Origin: Proteobacteria bacterium ST_bin14
GTDB taxonomy: Bacteria > Pseudomonadota > Alphaproteobacteria > Sphingomonadales > Sphingomonadaceae
Length of the DNA stretch: 64,000 bases
NCBI GenBank assembly: GCA_002083655.1
Contig: MSXR01000016.1
Location: forward strand, 87,680 to 151,679
Direction of reading: 5' to 3'
This document shows, piece by piece, positions 35,798 through 44,705 of the stretch. Position 1 is the stretch's first letter. Each line of letters begins with the position of its first letter. The notes beneath the pieces were generated by a model. The model worked only from the letters and a program-made list of their open reading frames with translations, was not told the origin of the DNA and ran no database searches. Made by a program: the position numbers and the translations under genes.

Positions 35798-36117
35798 CCG
35801 GGCTCTCCTGCGATGCGTCCGCTATAATCGCACAAGGCAGCAATGATTCCCGCGACTTGCGCATCGACCAGCCGATAGAAGCGCGACTGTGCCTCAGCGC
35901 GCACGCGCACTGCACCCGCATCACGCAGTACCGCCAGATGCTGCGACACGCTCGCCTGGGACAGACCGGTAAGAGTGACGAGTTCGCCGACTGAGACCTC
36001 GCCATCGGTCATCCGGCACAGCATGATCAGGCGATCGCGGTGCGCGAGCAGCCGCAGACGTTCGGCGACATGCGCGGCATTGTCGTGCAGCGCGGCGATG
36101 GGTCCGGTAAAGTTCAT
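35794..36117 (-). CDS. ArsR-family regulator with a two-cysteine (SqrR/BigR-like) layout
   Basis: 107 residues. The winged helix covers ERLRLLAHRDRLIMLC, the recognition helix GLSQASVSQHLAVLRDAGAV and wing RAEAQSRFYRL. It holds exactly two cysteines, C34 and C96, at positions like the pair that forms a tetrasulfide link in SqrR and BigR. It is therefore the best candidate for the persulfide sensor of the cluster. The start overlaps the RND permease stop by four bases, and trxC overlaps its end, so regulator, pump and thioredoxin form one operon. Confidence 0.9.
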   Translation of the reverse strand: MNFTGPIAALHDNAAHVAERLRLLAHRDRLIMLCRMTDGEVSVGELVTLTGLSQASVSQHLAVLRDAGAVRVRAEAQSRFYRLVDAQVAGIIAALCDYSGRIAGEPG

Positions 36118-39100
36118 GCTGCCACTGTTGCGGGCCGACCGTCATCGCGCAAGACGATGTAGATCGCCGGGATTACCAGCACCGTCAGCAAGGTCGACGA
36201 AGCCAGGCCAAACAGCAGCGAGATGGCGAGGCCCTGGAAGATTGGATCGGTCAGGATAACGCCTGCGCCGATCATGGCTGCCGCCGCCGTGAGCGCGATT
36301 GGCTTGAAGCGAATCATGCCCGCCTCCAGCAGCGTATCGCGCAGCGACTTGTCGGGCGCGCGGGCGTGGTTGATGAAATCGACCAGCAGGATCGAATTGC
36401 GCACGATGATGCCGGCCAGCGCAATGAATCCGATCATCGACGTCGCGGTGAAGGGTGCCGCGAACAGCATATGGCCGATGACGATGCCGACCAAGGTCAG
36501 CGGAATAGGCGTCAGAATCACCAACGGCAGCTTGAAATTGCGGAACTGGCCGACGACCAGCACATAGATTGCGAGCAACGCGACCCCGAACGCCGCGCCC
36601 ATATCGCGGAAGGTGACCCAGGTGATCTCCCACTCGCCGTCCCAGAGGAGCGCAGGCTTGCTCTCGTTATCGGGCTGGCCGTTGAGGCGGATTTCCGGCT
36701 TGACCAGGCCATGCGCCTTCCAGTCGAACTTGTTCACCGCATCATTGACCGCGAGCATGCCGTAGATCGGCGCTTCGTAGCGCCCGGCGAGCTCGGCGGT
36801 CACCATCGTCGCGCCGCGCCCGTCACGGCGGAAGATGCTTTGGCCCCCAGGCTGCATCTTCGCCTCAACCAACTCGCCGAGCTGGATGAGTTGCGGGCCG
36901 CCCGACCCTTGCGTCACAGCCACCGGCGTGGTGGCAAGCGCCTGACTCCAGCTGCGCTGCGACTGATCGAGCGCGATCTGGATCGGCAACGGATCGCGCC
37001 CGCCGCCGCGCGGGGCATAGCCAATAATCTGGTCACCGAGCAGCGCCCCGATGCTGTCGAACAGCTGGCGTTCGGACAGACCATATTGGTCGAGCTTGTC
37101 GCGATCGGGGATCAGGCGCAGTTCTGGGCGCGGATCGCCGAAACTGTTATCGACGTCGACAATGTACGGCACCGATTTGAAGATCGCCTCCAGCTGGGCC
37201 GCCGTCGCGCGACGGACGGCTTCATCGGGGCCATAGACTTCGGCGAGCAGGGTCGCGAGCACCGGCGGGCCGGGGGGCGTCTCGACAACCTTGATCGAGC
37301 TACCAAGTGGGAGCGGCAGAGCTTTCAGTTTCTCGCGCAGCACGACGGCGATGGCGTGGCTGGCGCGTGCGCGATCTTCCTTGGGGGCGAGCGTGACCAT
37401 CAGGTCGCCCATTTCGGGGCGCGCGCGCAGGAAATAATGGCGGACGAGGCCATTGAAATTGAACGGCGCTGAGGTGCCGGCATAGGCTTCCATCGCCTCG
37501 ACCTCGGGCACGGTGCGGACGATCGCGGCGGCCTGTTCGAGCGCGCGCGAGGTCGCTTCGAGGCTGCTGCCCTCGGGCAGATCGACGACGAGCTGGACTT
37601 CGCTCTTATTGTCGAAGGGCAGGAGTTTGACCGTGACCGCTTTGAAATAGAACATCGAGCAGGCAACCAGCGTGGCGACACCGACCGCGATCAGGAACAG
37701 CCGCGCGCTCTGCTTGGTGGCGATCACGCGGCTCGCAACGCGGGCATAAAGCAGACCGAGCTTGCCCCCATGATGATCGGCATGATGGTCCGCATAGGCG
37801 TGGCCGTCGCTGGTCGCCGAGCGGGCGAAGCGAATCATCAACCAGGGTGCGATGATCACCGCGACGAAGAAGCTGAACACCATCGCGGCAGACGCATTGA
37901 CCGGGATCGGTGCCATGTACGGCCCCATCAGCCCAGAGACGAACAGCATCGGCAGCAGTGCGGCGACCACGGTCAGCGTCGCGACAATGGTCGGGTTACC
38001 GACTTCCGACACCGCGTCGACCGCCGCGTCGATCCGGCTGCGGTCATCCTTCATCGCCCAGTGACGCGCGATGTTCTCGATCATCACGATCGCATCGTCG
38101 ACCAGGATACCAATCGAAAAGATCAGCGCGAACAGGCTGACACGGTTGATCGTGAAGCCCATCAGCTTGGAGGCAAACATCGTTAGCAGGATGGTCGTCG
38201 GGATGACGATCGCGGTGACGCCCGCTTCGCGCCAGCCGATCGCAAAACCGATCAGGATGACGATTGAGACGGTCGCGAGCGCCAAGTGAAAAAGCAGCTC
38301 GTTCGCCTTGTCATTGGCGCTTGCGCCGTAATTGCGCGTGACGGCGACATCGACACCGGCGGGGATCAGTGATCCCTTGAGCGCTGCCACTCGCGCGACG
38401 ACGCCGGTCGAAACATCGACCGCGTTGGCGCCTGCGCGTTTGGCGATGGCGATGCTGACGGCGGGGGCGCGGTTCCAGCCCTTGCCCTCGCTGCGCGACC
38501 AGCGCCAAGCACGCGCCTGATCCTCGGTCGCGGCCTGCTGAACGCTGGCGACGTCGCGCAGATAGACGGGTGCACCGCTGACCGATCGCACGATTAGCGC
38601 GCCAACATCGGCGGCGCTGCCCAATGTCTGGCCGGCGATGACGCTCGCGGCCTGTCCATTTTCGCGGACCGTGCCGGCGGGAAAGGAGCGATTGGCCTGC
38701 GATGCGGCATCGATCACGCTGCCGAGCGGCACTTGGTGCAGTGCCAGTTTCGCCGGATCGGGCGCGATGCGAATCGCCTCGCGCTGGCCGCCGACGATGA
38801 AGCTCAGGCCGACATTGTCGACCTTGGCGATTTCGGTGCGCAACCGGCCAGCAAGCTGCAGGAGCGACTGATCGTTCCAGACGCCCGGCACGCCAGGCTT
38901 GGGAGACAGCGTGAGGACCACGATCGGCACGTCGCTGATGCCGCGCACCGTCACCTGAGGCGGGGGAATGCCAACCGGGATACGGTCGATATTGGCATTG
39001 AGCTTCTCATCGATCCGGGTTGCGGCATCCTCGGGGTTGGACCCGACGAGAAAGCGCGCGGTGACGAGCACGCCATTGTCCTCGGCCTGGGCATAGACAT

Positions 39101-39350
39101 GCTCGACCCCGTCGACCGACTTGACGATCGTTTCGAGCGGCTTGGCGACGAGTTCGACCGCGTCCGCGGCGGACAGACCTGGTGCCATCACGCGGATATC
39201 GACCATCGGCACGCTGATCTGCGGTTCTTCCTCGCGCGCAATCGTGAAGGTCGCGAGTAGCCCCACCAGGATCGCGGCGAGCAGGAACAAAGGCGTCAGC
39301 GGCGACTGGATCGTCGCGCGGGTGATCCGACCCGAGATACCGAGGCTCAT
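36114..39350 (-). CDS. RND efflux permease of the sulfur cluster
   Basis: 1078 residues with the 12-helix RND plan: helix 1 near residues 20-37, the large loop, helices 2-6 from about 340 with the proton-relay motif GILVDDAIVMIEN, the second loop, and helices 8-12 ending near 1065. It belongs to the AcrB/MexB-like superfamily rather than the metal (CusA) branch. A histidine-rich cytoplasmic stretch (GHAYADHHADHH) follows helix 6. The adaptor gene overlaps its start, the ArsR gene overlaps its end, and a TolC gene lies across the divergent promoter. The context suggests export of a sulfur species or a compound produced under sulfide stress; the substrate is not known. Confidence 0.93.
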   Translation of the reverse strand: MSLGISGRITRATIQSPLTPLFLLAAILVGLLATFTIAREEEPQISVPMVDIRVMAPGLSAADAVELVAKPLETIVKSVDGVEHVYAQAEDNGVLVTARFLVGSNPEDAATRIDEKLNANIDRIPVGIPPPQVTVRGISDVPIVVLTLSPKPGVPGVWNDQSLLQLAGRLRTEIAKVDNVGLSFIVGGQREAIRIAPDPAKLALHQVPLGSVIDAASQANRSFPAGTVRENGQAASVIAGQTLGSAADVGALIVRSVSGAPVYLRDVASVQQAATEDQARAWRWSRSEGKGWNRAPAVSIAIAKRAGANAVDVSTGVVARVAALKGSLIPAGVDVAVTRNYGASANDKANELLFHLALATVSIVILIGFAIGWREAGVTAIVIPTTILLTMFASKLMGFTINRVSLFALIFSIGILVDDAIVMIENIARHWAMKDDRSRIDAAVDAVSEVGNPTIVATLTVVAALLPMLFVSGLMGPYMAPIPVNASAAMVFSFFVAVIIAPWLMIRFARSATSDGHAYADHHADHHGGKLGLLYARVASRVIATKQSARLFLIAVGVATLVACSMFYFKAVTVKLLPFDNKSEVQLVVDLPEGSSLEATSRALEQAAAIVRTVPEVEAMEAYAGTSAPFNFNGLVRHYFLRARPEMGDLMVTLAPKEDRARASHAIAVVLREKLKALPLPLGSSIKVVETPPGPPVLATLLAEVYGPDEAVRRATAAQLEAIFKSVPYIVDVDNSFGDPRPELRLIPDRDKLDQYGLSERQLFDSIGALLGDQIIGYAPRGGGRDPLPIQIALDQSQRSWSQALATTPVAVTQGSGGPQLIQLGELVEAKMQPGGQSIFRRDGRGATMVTAELAGRYEAPIYGMLAVNDAVNKFDWKAHGLVKPEIRLNGQPDNESKPALLWDGEWEITWVTFRDMGAAFGVALLAIYVLVVGQFRNFKLPLVILTPIPLTLVGIVIGHMLFAAPFTATSMIGFIALAGIIVRNSILLVDFINHARAPDKSLRDTLLEAGMIRFKPIALTAAAAMIGAGVILTDPIFQGLAISLLFGLASSTLLTVLVIPAIYIVLRDDGRPATVAA

Positions 39351-40357
39351 TTCGAAGGCGCCGCGATCAGCGTATCGCCGGGGGTGACGCCTGACAGGAT
39401 CTCGACTTTGCCCAAGTCGCCCGACGTAGCTGTCTGGACCGGGACGCTCGCGGCGTTGCCATCCGCGGCTAGGATGGTGACGGTGTCGATGCCGTAGGCG
39501 CGGGTGACGTAGCTGGTCGGCACGATCAGCGCGCGCCGCATGCCGGTCTCAACCTCCGCAGCGAGGCGGCGGCCGATCAGGCTGTTGTCGATGCCGCTCA
39601 TCGTAGCATCGGCGGTGATCTGGCCTGCCTGGACCGAGGGATAGACACGGACCACAGCACCGGTTCGGCGATCGGCGCGGACTCGCGACCCTGCATGGAC
39701 CTGACTTGCAAGCGATTCGGGGAGAGTCAGGCGCAGAACGGTATCGCCGGCCGTGATCGTGGCGATGACCATGCCCGGCGCGACGGCCGCGCCGGCGGGA
39801 ATGTCGGCGCGCAAGACGCGACCAGATGCGGGGGCGATGACGACGCCTTGCCCGGCGACCGCACCGACCGCCGATTGCTGCGCTCGCGCCGCACGGATCT
39901 GGGCATTGGCGGCCGTTGCGACGGCCTGCGCCTGATCGAGCCGCGCTTTCGCGTAAACGCCATTTTCATAGAGGAACCGGACCCGCGAGAGATCGGCCTG
40001 TGCCTGGGCGGCCTGCGCCTGCGCGGCCGCCGCCTGCGCCCCGAAGGCGGCGGATTGCGGTCCAAGCTGGCTGTCAATGATCCGCCCGATCGCCTGCCCC
40101 TTGCGCACCAGATCGCCCGCGCGGACGTTGAGCGTGGTCAGGATGCCGGGAATGCGCGCGATTGCCTGCGCCTGATCTACGGTCGCGATTTCCGCGCTCA
40201 CCGATTTCCAGTCGATGGTTTCGGTGGCGACGACCTTGAGCCTCGCCCCGGCGGGCGCGGCGACCTTTGCAGTTGGCGCTTCGGGCGCGCTGCCGCAGGC
40301 GGCAAGCGGGAGGATCGCCAGCAACAAAGCTGCGATACCGGGCTGAGGGCGGGACAT
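39347..40357 (-). CDS. RND periplasmic adaptor lipoprotein
   Basis: 336 residues. A lipoprotein signal ends at LLAILPLAACG, so the protein is anchored to the inner membrane through a cysteine. The halves of the lipoyl/barrel-sandwich domain (IPGILTTLNVRAGDLVRKG and GVVIAPASGRVLR) flank a short alanine- and glutamine-rich helical hairpin. It links the permease to TolC. The ATG at 40357 gives a proper signal. A longer frame to 40438 does not. It lies 13 bases after the rhodanese gene. Confidence 0.92.
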   Translation of the reverse strand: MSRPQPGIAALLLAILPLAACGSAPEAPTAKVAAPAGARLKVVATETIDWKSVSAEIATVDQAQAIARIPGILTTLNVRAGDLVRKGQAIGRIIDSQLGPQSAAFGAQAAAAQAQAAQAQADLSRVRFLYENGVYAKARLDQAQAVATAANAQIRAARAQQSAVGAVAGQGVVIAPASGRVLRADIPAGAAVAPGMVIATITAGDTVLRLTLPESLASQVHAGSRVRADRRTGAVVRVYPSVQAGQITADATMSGIDNSLIGRRLAAEVETGMRRALIVPTSYVTRAYGIDTVTILAADGNAASVPVQTATSGDLGKVEILSGVTPGDTLIAAPSK

Positions 40358-40370
40358 GCTTGGGGGCTCC

Positions 40371-40706
40371 CTATTTCTCGACCGGCAGGCCGGCCGACGT
40401 CCAAGCGCCAAAGCCACCGGCAAGATGCGTATCGACACTGGATTTGGACGCAGCGCAGCGATCGAGCGCCATCGCCGATCGTTTGCCGCCTGCGCAGGAC
40501 AGGATCACCGTCTTGCCACCGGCATCAGGCAGCGCTGCGGGATCAAAGCGCGATAGTGGCAGATTGCGCGCGCCTGGGATGTGTCCGGCGGCGAATTCAT
40601 CGGGCTCGCGAACATCGACAACGATCGCCGTACCTTCGCGCAGCAGCGCTTGCAGTTCGACCGGGCTGACGTCGCGATGCGCGGGCTTGCGCGAGAATCC
40701 AAACAT
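40371..40706 (-). CDS. rhodanese-domain sulfurtransferase
   Basis: 111 residues forming one rhodanese domain: VVDVREPDEFAAGHIPGARNLP and the catalytic loop SCAGGKRS with Cys71, then GGFGAW. It moves sulfane sulfur to an acceptor such as glutathione or cyanide and pairs with SQR and persulfide dioxygenase in sulfide oxidation. It heads the operon rhodanese-adaptor-permease-ArsR-trxC and is divergent from the SQR gene, sharing the operator-like site at 40738-40757. Confidence 0.93.
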   Translation of the reverse strand: MFGFSRKPAHRDVSPVELQALLREGTAIVVDVREPDEFAAGHIPGARNLPLSRFDPAALPDAGGKTVILSCAGGKRSAMALDRCAASKSSVDTHLAGGFGAWTSAGLPVEK

Positions 40707-40737
40707 GTCGGCACCTCTTTAATTTTCTCGATTGCAC

Positions 40738-40757
40738 ATATCGTGTAATGATTATAT
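40738..40757. promoter_or_regulatory. operator-like site between rhodanese and SQR operons
   Basis: ATATCGTGTAA at 40738-40748 matches the site at 48744-48754 with one change. ATGATTATAT at 40748-40757 is the exact reverse complement of 32623-32632. The site is placed to control both divergent operons. Confidence 0.55.
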
Positions 40758-40790
40758 GCGTCAACCCATATCGAGTGAGAGGAACCGGAA

Positions 40791-42074
40791 ATGTCCGAAT
40801 CGCATGTCGTTGTGCTGGGTGCTGGCTTGGGCGGCACGATTGCCGCTTATGAAATTCGCGCTGCGCTGAAGGGAAAAGCGCGCATTACCGTCATAAGCAA
40901 GGGCGAGGATTACTGGTTCGTTCCCTCAAATCCCTGGGTTGCTGTTGGTTGGCGCGAGCCGGAAGCGCTTCGCGTGCACCTGCCCCCTGTCATGGCCAAG
41001 CACGGCATTGCCTATACCGGCATCGGCGCTCGCAAGGTGCATCCCGAGTCGAACCGGATCGAACTCAACGATGACTCGTTTATCGATTATGATTATCTTG
41101 TTATCGCCACTGGACCCGAGCTTGCCTATGACGAGATCGCGGGATTCGGCCCCGATCATCATACCGTGTCGATATGTGAAACCGCGCACGCTGTTGCGGC
41201 GCGTGCGAAGTTCGAGGAACTTTGCGCCAATCCCCGCCCGATCGTCGTCGGCGCCGCTCAGGGCGCGTCGTGCTTCGGTCCCGCCTATGAGATGGCGATG
41301 ACGCTCGATACCGAGCTGAAGAAGCGCAAGATCCGCGACAAGGTGACGATGACCTTCGTGACGCCCGAGCCCTATGTCGGCCATCTCGGCCTCGACGGCG
41401 TCGGTGACACCAAGGGTTTGCTCGAAAGCGAGATGCGCAACCGTCACATCAAATGGATCACCAACGCCAAGGTGACGAGCGTCGACGACGGCATGCTGCA
41501 CGTCACCGAAGTGAACGACGACGGTAGCGACAAGAAGACATACGACCTGCCTTTTGGCTGGGGCATGCTGATGCCGCCCTTCAGGGGGATCGAGGCAGTG
41601 CGCGGCGTCGAGGGCCTGTCCAACTCGCGCGGCTTCATCCTGACCGACAAGCATCAGCGCAACCCCACCTATCGCAATGTTTTCGCGCTCGGCGTGTGCA
41701 TCGCGATTCCGCCGACGGGTCCCACGCCCGTGCCGGTCGGCGTGCCCAAGACCGGGTTCATGATCGAGTCGATGGTGAGCGCGATCGCTGCCAATCTTAA
41801 GCAGATTCATGAAGGCAAGGAGCCGACCAACGAAGCCACCTGGAACGCCATCTGTCTCGCTGACTTTGGCGACGGTGGCGTGGCTTTTGTCGCGCAGCCT
41901 CAGATTCCGCCACGCAACACCAATTGGTCCTCGAGCGGAAAATGGGTGCATTTGGCCAAAATCGGCTTCGAGAAATACTTCCTGCGCAAGGTGCGGCTGG
42001 GCGAAAGCGAGCCTTTTTATGAAAAGCTCGCGCTGCATGTGCTCGGCATCAAGAAATTGCATTTCGACAAATGA
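40791..42074 (+). CDS. sqr: sulfide:quinone oxidoreductase
   Basis: 427 residues of an FAD-linked disulfide-reductase fold: VVVLGAGLGGTIAAYE at the start and the second nucleotide-binding segment YDYLVIATGPEL. The cysteines C129, C161 and C355 fall almost exactly where the three catalytic cysteines of sulfide:quinone oxidoreductase are found. The enzyme oxidises sulfide to sulfane sulfur and passes electrons to quinone at the membrane. AGAGG lies before the ATG. It is first in an operon with the DUF2892 and TolC genes. Confidence 0.92.
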   Translation: MSESHVVVLGAGLGGTIAAYEIRAALKGKARITVISKGEDYWFVPSNPWVAVGWREPEALRVHLPPVMAKHGIAYTGIGARKVHPESNRIELNDDSFIDYDYLVIATGPELAYDEIAGFGPDHHTVSICETAHAVAARAKFEELCANPRPIVVGAAQGASCFGPAYEMAMTLDTELKKRKIRDKVTMTFVTPEPYVGHLGLDGVGDTKGLLESEMRNRHIKWITNAKVTSVDDGMLHVTEVNDDGSDKKTYDLPFGWGMLMPPFRGIEAVRGVEGLSNSRGFILTDKHQRNPTYRNVFALGVCIAIPPTGPTPVPVGVPKTGFMIESMVSAIAANLKQIHEGKEPTNEATWNAICLADFGDGGVAFVAQPQIPPRNTNWSSSGKWVHLAKIGFEKYFLRKVRLGESEPFYEKLALHVLGIKKLHFDK

Positions 42075-42085
42075 AGGAATTCGTG

Positions 42086-42289
42086 ATGAATCTCGATCGA
42101 GCTGTCTTGGCTTTCGCGGGCTTGATTGTGCTGGTCAGCGCCGTCCTCGCCGTCACCGTTTCGCCGTGGTGGATCGCGCTGACCTTGTTCGCCGGGGCCA
42201 ACATGTTGCAGGCAAGCCTCACGGGCTGGTGTCCAGCAGCCATGATCTTCAAGGCGCTCGGCGTCCGCGCCGGGACAGCGTTTCGATAA
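42086..42289 (+). CDS. DUF2892 (YgaP-like) inner membrane protein
   Basis: 67 residues with two hydrophobic helices and the motif TGWCPAAMIFKALG, the C-terminal domain of YgaP without its rhodanese part. YgaP-type proteins are linked to export of thiocyanate or handling of persulfide at the membrane, and such small genes are part of bigR-type operons. The ATG at 42086 has AAGGA upstream. An ATG at 42071 overlaps the SQR stop and is a possible alternative. Confidence 0.85.
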   Translation: MNLDRAVLAFAGLIVLVSAVLAVTVSPWWIALTLFAGANMLQASLTGWCPAAMIFKALGVRAGTAFR

Positions 42290-42291
42290 TC

Positions 42292-43557
42292 ATGCGGCTG
42301 CCTATCGCCTTTAAACTGGCGGCGAGCGCCGCGATGGTGGCGCTTGCTGCCCCGGCCGCAGCGCAAAGCCTCGACGTCGTGATTGCCGAGGCCATGGCGC
42401 GGTCTCCGTCACTCGAAGGTGCGCGAGCACGCGCTGAGTCGGCGCGTGCCGGCGTCAATGCTGCCAGAGCCGAACGCGCACCTTCTGCCGCGCTTGAGGG
42501 CCAGATTGGCGTCGGGCGAATCGACCCGCAGGGATTTTTTGGGCTCACAGCCGACGATGTCATACCGCGATCGGCACGTGCCACGGTTGAACTGCCGCTG
42601 TTCACCGGCGGGCGCATCAACGCCGCGATCCGCCAGGCGACCGGCGGCGCTGAGGCGGCCGACCAACAGGTTCGGATGACCGCGCTCGAACTGCGCGTCC
42701 GGGTCGTTCAGACCTATGTGCAGGCGGTCGCTGCCCGACAGCTGATCGCGCGCTACGATACGCTTAACCGCGCGCTCGACGAGGCGCTTCGCCAGGCGCG
42801 GCTCAAGTTCAAGGCCGGCGAAGGCACATCGACCGAGATCGCCCAGGCCGAGGCGCGCCGCGCCGAGGCCGAAGCCGGGCTTTCGGGTGCTCGGGGTCAA
42901 TTGGCCGGAGCAATGGCGCAACTTGCGGCGCTCACGGGCCACCGGGTAACGCTTGATGCTGAGCTCCCCGCTGCACCGCAAATCCCTGCGTCGAGCGACG
43001 CGACGATCGCGATGGCGTTGAAGGACAATCCAGTGGTGCTCGCCGCCCTTCGCCAGATCGATGCGGCCCGCGCCAAAACGGATGGCGTGCGCGCCGAGCG
43101 ATTGCCGACGATCGGCGCCTATGCCGAAGCGGCGAGCGTGCGCGATCAGTTTTTCCCAGGCTACAAGGCCGACAGCGCCTCGGTGGGGCTGCGCGCGCGC
43201 TGGACCATTTTCAGTGGCGGGCGCATCGGCGCCAAGGCAAGCGGCGCTGCCGCCGACCTTCGCGCTGCGCAGGCCGATGCCGAAAATGCCCGGCTCGTCG
43301 TCGAGCAACAGGCCGTTGTTGCCTTCGAAGATGTAACAGCCGCGCGTGCAATTCTATCGGCGAGCGAAGCGCGGCTGACCGCAAGCGAAGCTGCTCTGCG
43401 CGGCACGGCGCTGGAAGTGAAGGCCGGGGCAAAGCCTCAGCTTGCCCAGCTGGACGCCGAGCGAGAGGCAATCGAGGCGCAAGCCGCGCGGGCGGAGGCA
43501 GGTGGACGGGTATTGGTGGCCGCGTATCGGCTTCGCGCGATCGCGGGCATGGATTAG
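42292..43557 (+). CDS. TolC-family outer membrane channel
   Basis: 421 residues. A signal peptide ends at AAPAAAQS. The two repeated OEP domains contain long alanine-rich coiled segments and the paired VELPLFTGGRINA and RARWTIFSGGRIGA motifs that mark the TolC fold. It completes the RND pump whose permease and adaptor are encoded across the divergent promoter. The ATG follows the DUF2892 stop by two bases. Confidence 0.92.
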   Translation: MRLPIAFKLAASAAMVALAAPAAAQSLDVVIAEAMARSPSLEGARARAESARAGVNAARAERAPSAALEGQIGVGRIDPQGFFGLTADDVIPRSARATVELPLFTGGRINAAIRQATGGAEAADQQVRMTALELRVRVVQTYVQAVAARQLIARYDTLNRALDEALRQARLKFKAGEGTSTEIAQAEARRAEAEAGLSGARGQLAGAMAQLAALTGHRVTLDAELPAAPQIPASSDATIAMALKDNPVVLAALRQIDAARAKTDGVRAERLPTIGAYAEAASVRDQFFPGYKADSASVGLRARWTIFSGGRIGAKASGAAADLRAAQADAENARLVVEQQAVVAFEDVTAARAILSASEARLTASEAALRGTALEVKAGAKPQLAQLDAEREAIEAQAARAEAGGRVLVAAYRLRAIAGMD

Positions 43558-43583
43558 ATGCGGGTCGCTCTCGGCCTGGCTGG

Positions 43584-44222
43584 ATGACAACGCCCTTCAC
43601 CGTTGCACAATTTCTCGACGTGTTCGTCGCTTACAATGCCGCGATATGGCCAGCTCAGCTTGGTGCTTATGCGATTGGACTGGTCGCCGTCGCTGCGCTT
43701 TGGCTAGCGCAACGCAAGGCAGCTCGGATCATCCCGGCAATCCTTGCCGTCATGTGGCTGTGGAATGCGGTCGGCTATCAATATCTGTTCTTTTCGCGGA
43801 TCAACCCCGCGGCGACAGTCTTTGCAGCCCTGTTCGCAGCCGAGGCTGTGCTGCTTGCTATGAGCGCCATCTCAAGCCGCGCTCTATTCTCGCCGCCAAG
43901 CCGAAGCCTGAAGTCGGCGATCGGGGCCTTCTTCATCGCTTACGCCTATTTGATTTATCCTGCGCTGGGCTACTTGGCGGGGCATGGCTTCATGGCAGGG
44001 CCGATGTTCGGGGTCGCGCCGTGCCCTACCGTCATTTTTACGATCGGGTTGCTGCTGATGGCCCGGGGTCGCTGGGTTATCTGGCTTTCGGTTATTCCAA
44101 TCCTCTGGTCCTTAATTGGCCTAGCAGCGGCTTTGCAACTCGGGATCCTCGAGGATTTCGGACTGCCGATCGCCGGGCTTGCGCTCTTGCTTGCGATCAA
44201 AACCCGGCCCAGCATCGCTTGA
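43584..44222 (+). CDS. DUF6064-type membrane protein
   Basis: 212 residues with six hydrophobic helices. The N-terminal FTVAQFLDVFVAYNAAIWPAQ and the central AVMWLWNAVGYQYLFFSRINPAA are the recognisable marks of this uncharacterised membrane family. It starts 26 bases after the TolC gene and may belong to the SQR operon. The function is unknown. Confidence 0.8.
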   Translation: MTTPFTVAQFLDVFVAYNAAIWPAQLGAYAIGLVAVAALWLAQRKAARIIPAILAVMWLWNAVGYQYLFFSRINPAATVFAALFAAEAVLLAMSAISSRALFSPPSRSLKSAIGAFFIAYAYLIYPALGYLAGHGFMAGPMFGVAPCPTVIFTIGLLLMARGRWVIWLSVIPILWSLIGLAAALQLGILEDFGLPIAGLALLLAIKTRPSIA

Positions 44223-44261
44223 GCCGCTGTGCTGGTATGGCCGGTCCGCGTTGACTTTCGA

Positions 44262-44705
44262 CTAGCCTCGATGGCGATCAAAGCAGCGCATGAAGGCCGG
44301 TAAATGGCGATCGCGCGAGGCCGCCTGCAGCCGTTCCAGCACCTCGCGGGCCTGGACATCCGTCACGTTCGGCAGCAATTTATCGTAGAGCGCTATGTTT
44401 TCCACCTCGGCAGCCATCGCGTCGCGACAGGCATCTTGGAGCGTTTCCGGTGCCGCGACCTTGCCCGCCCAGCGATTCGGAATAGGGACAAGTCCGAGCC
44501 GCGCGCATTGGCCAAGCAATGCGTCCGCATGTCGACGCTCGGCCTCGACGATATTGATGAAGGGGCGCACCGGACCGAAACGCTCGATAACTGCGGCATA
44601 GGTCGCCTCGGCCTTGTATTCGTCGTCGAGGGCATCGCCAAGGATTGCTGCAAGGCTGGTCGACGTGTCGAGGCTCCCAAATCGCGATGGCGTGTTTCGG
44701 GTCAT
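44262..44705 (-). CDS. ferritin-like (DUF2202-type) protein
   Basis: 147 residues of four-helix ferritin-like fold: ALDDEYKAEATYAAVIERFG, FINIVEAERRHADALL and AEVENIALYDKLL supply Glu and His ligands suited to a di-metal site. It is coupled to the cytochrome c peroxidase gene (4-base overlap), suggesting joint action against peroxide or iron-driven radical formation. Substrate and metal are not proven. Confidence 0.85.
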   Translation of the reverse strand: MTRNTPSRFGSLDTSTSLAAILGDALDDEYKAEATYAAVIERFGPVRPFINIVEAERRHADALLGQCARLGLVPIPNRWAGKVAAPETLQDACRDAMAAEVENIALYDKLLPNVTDVQAREVLERLQAASRDRHLPAFMRCFDRHRG

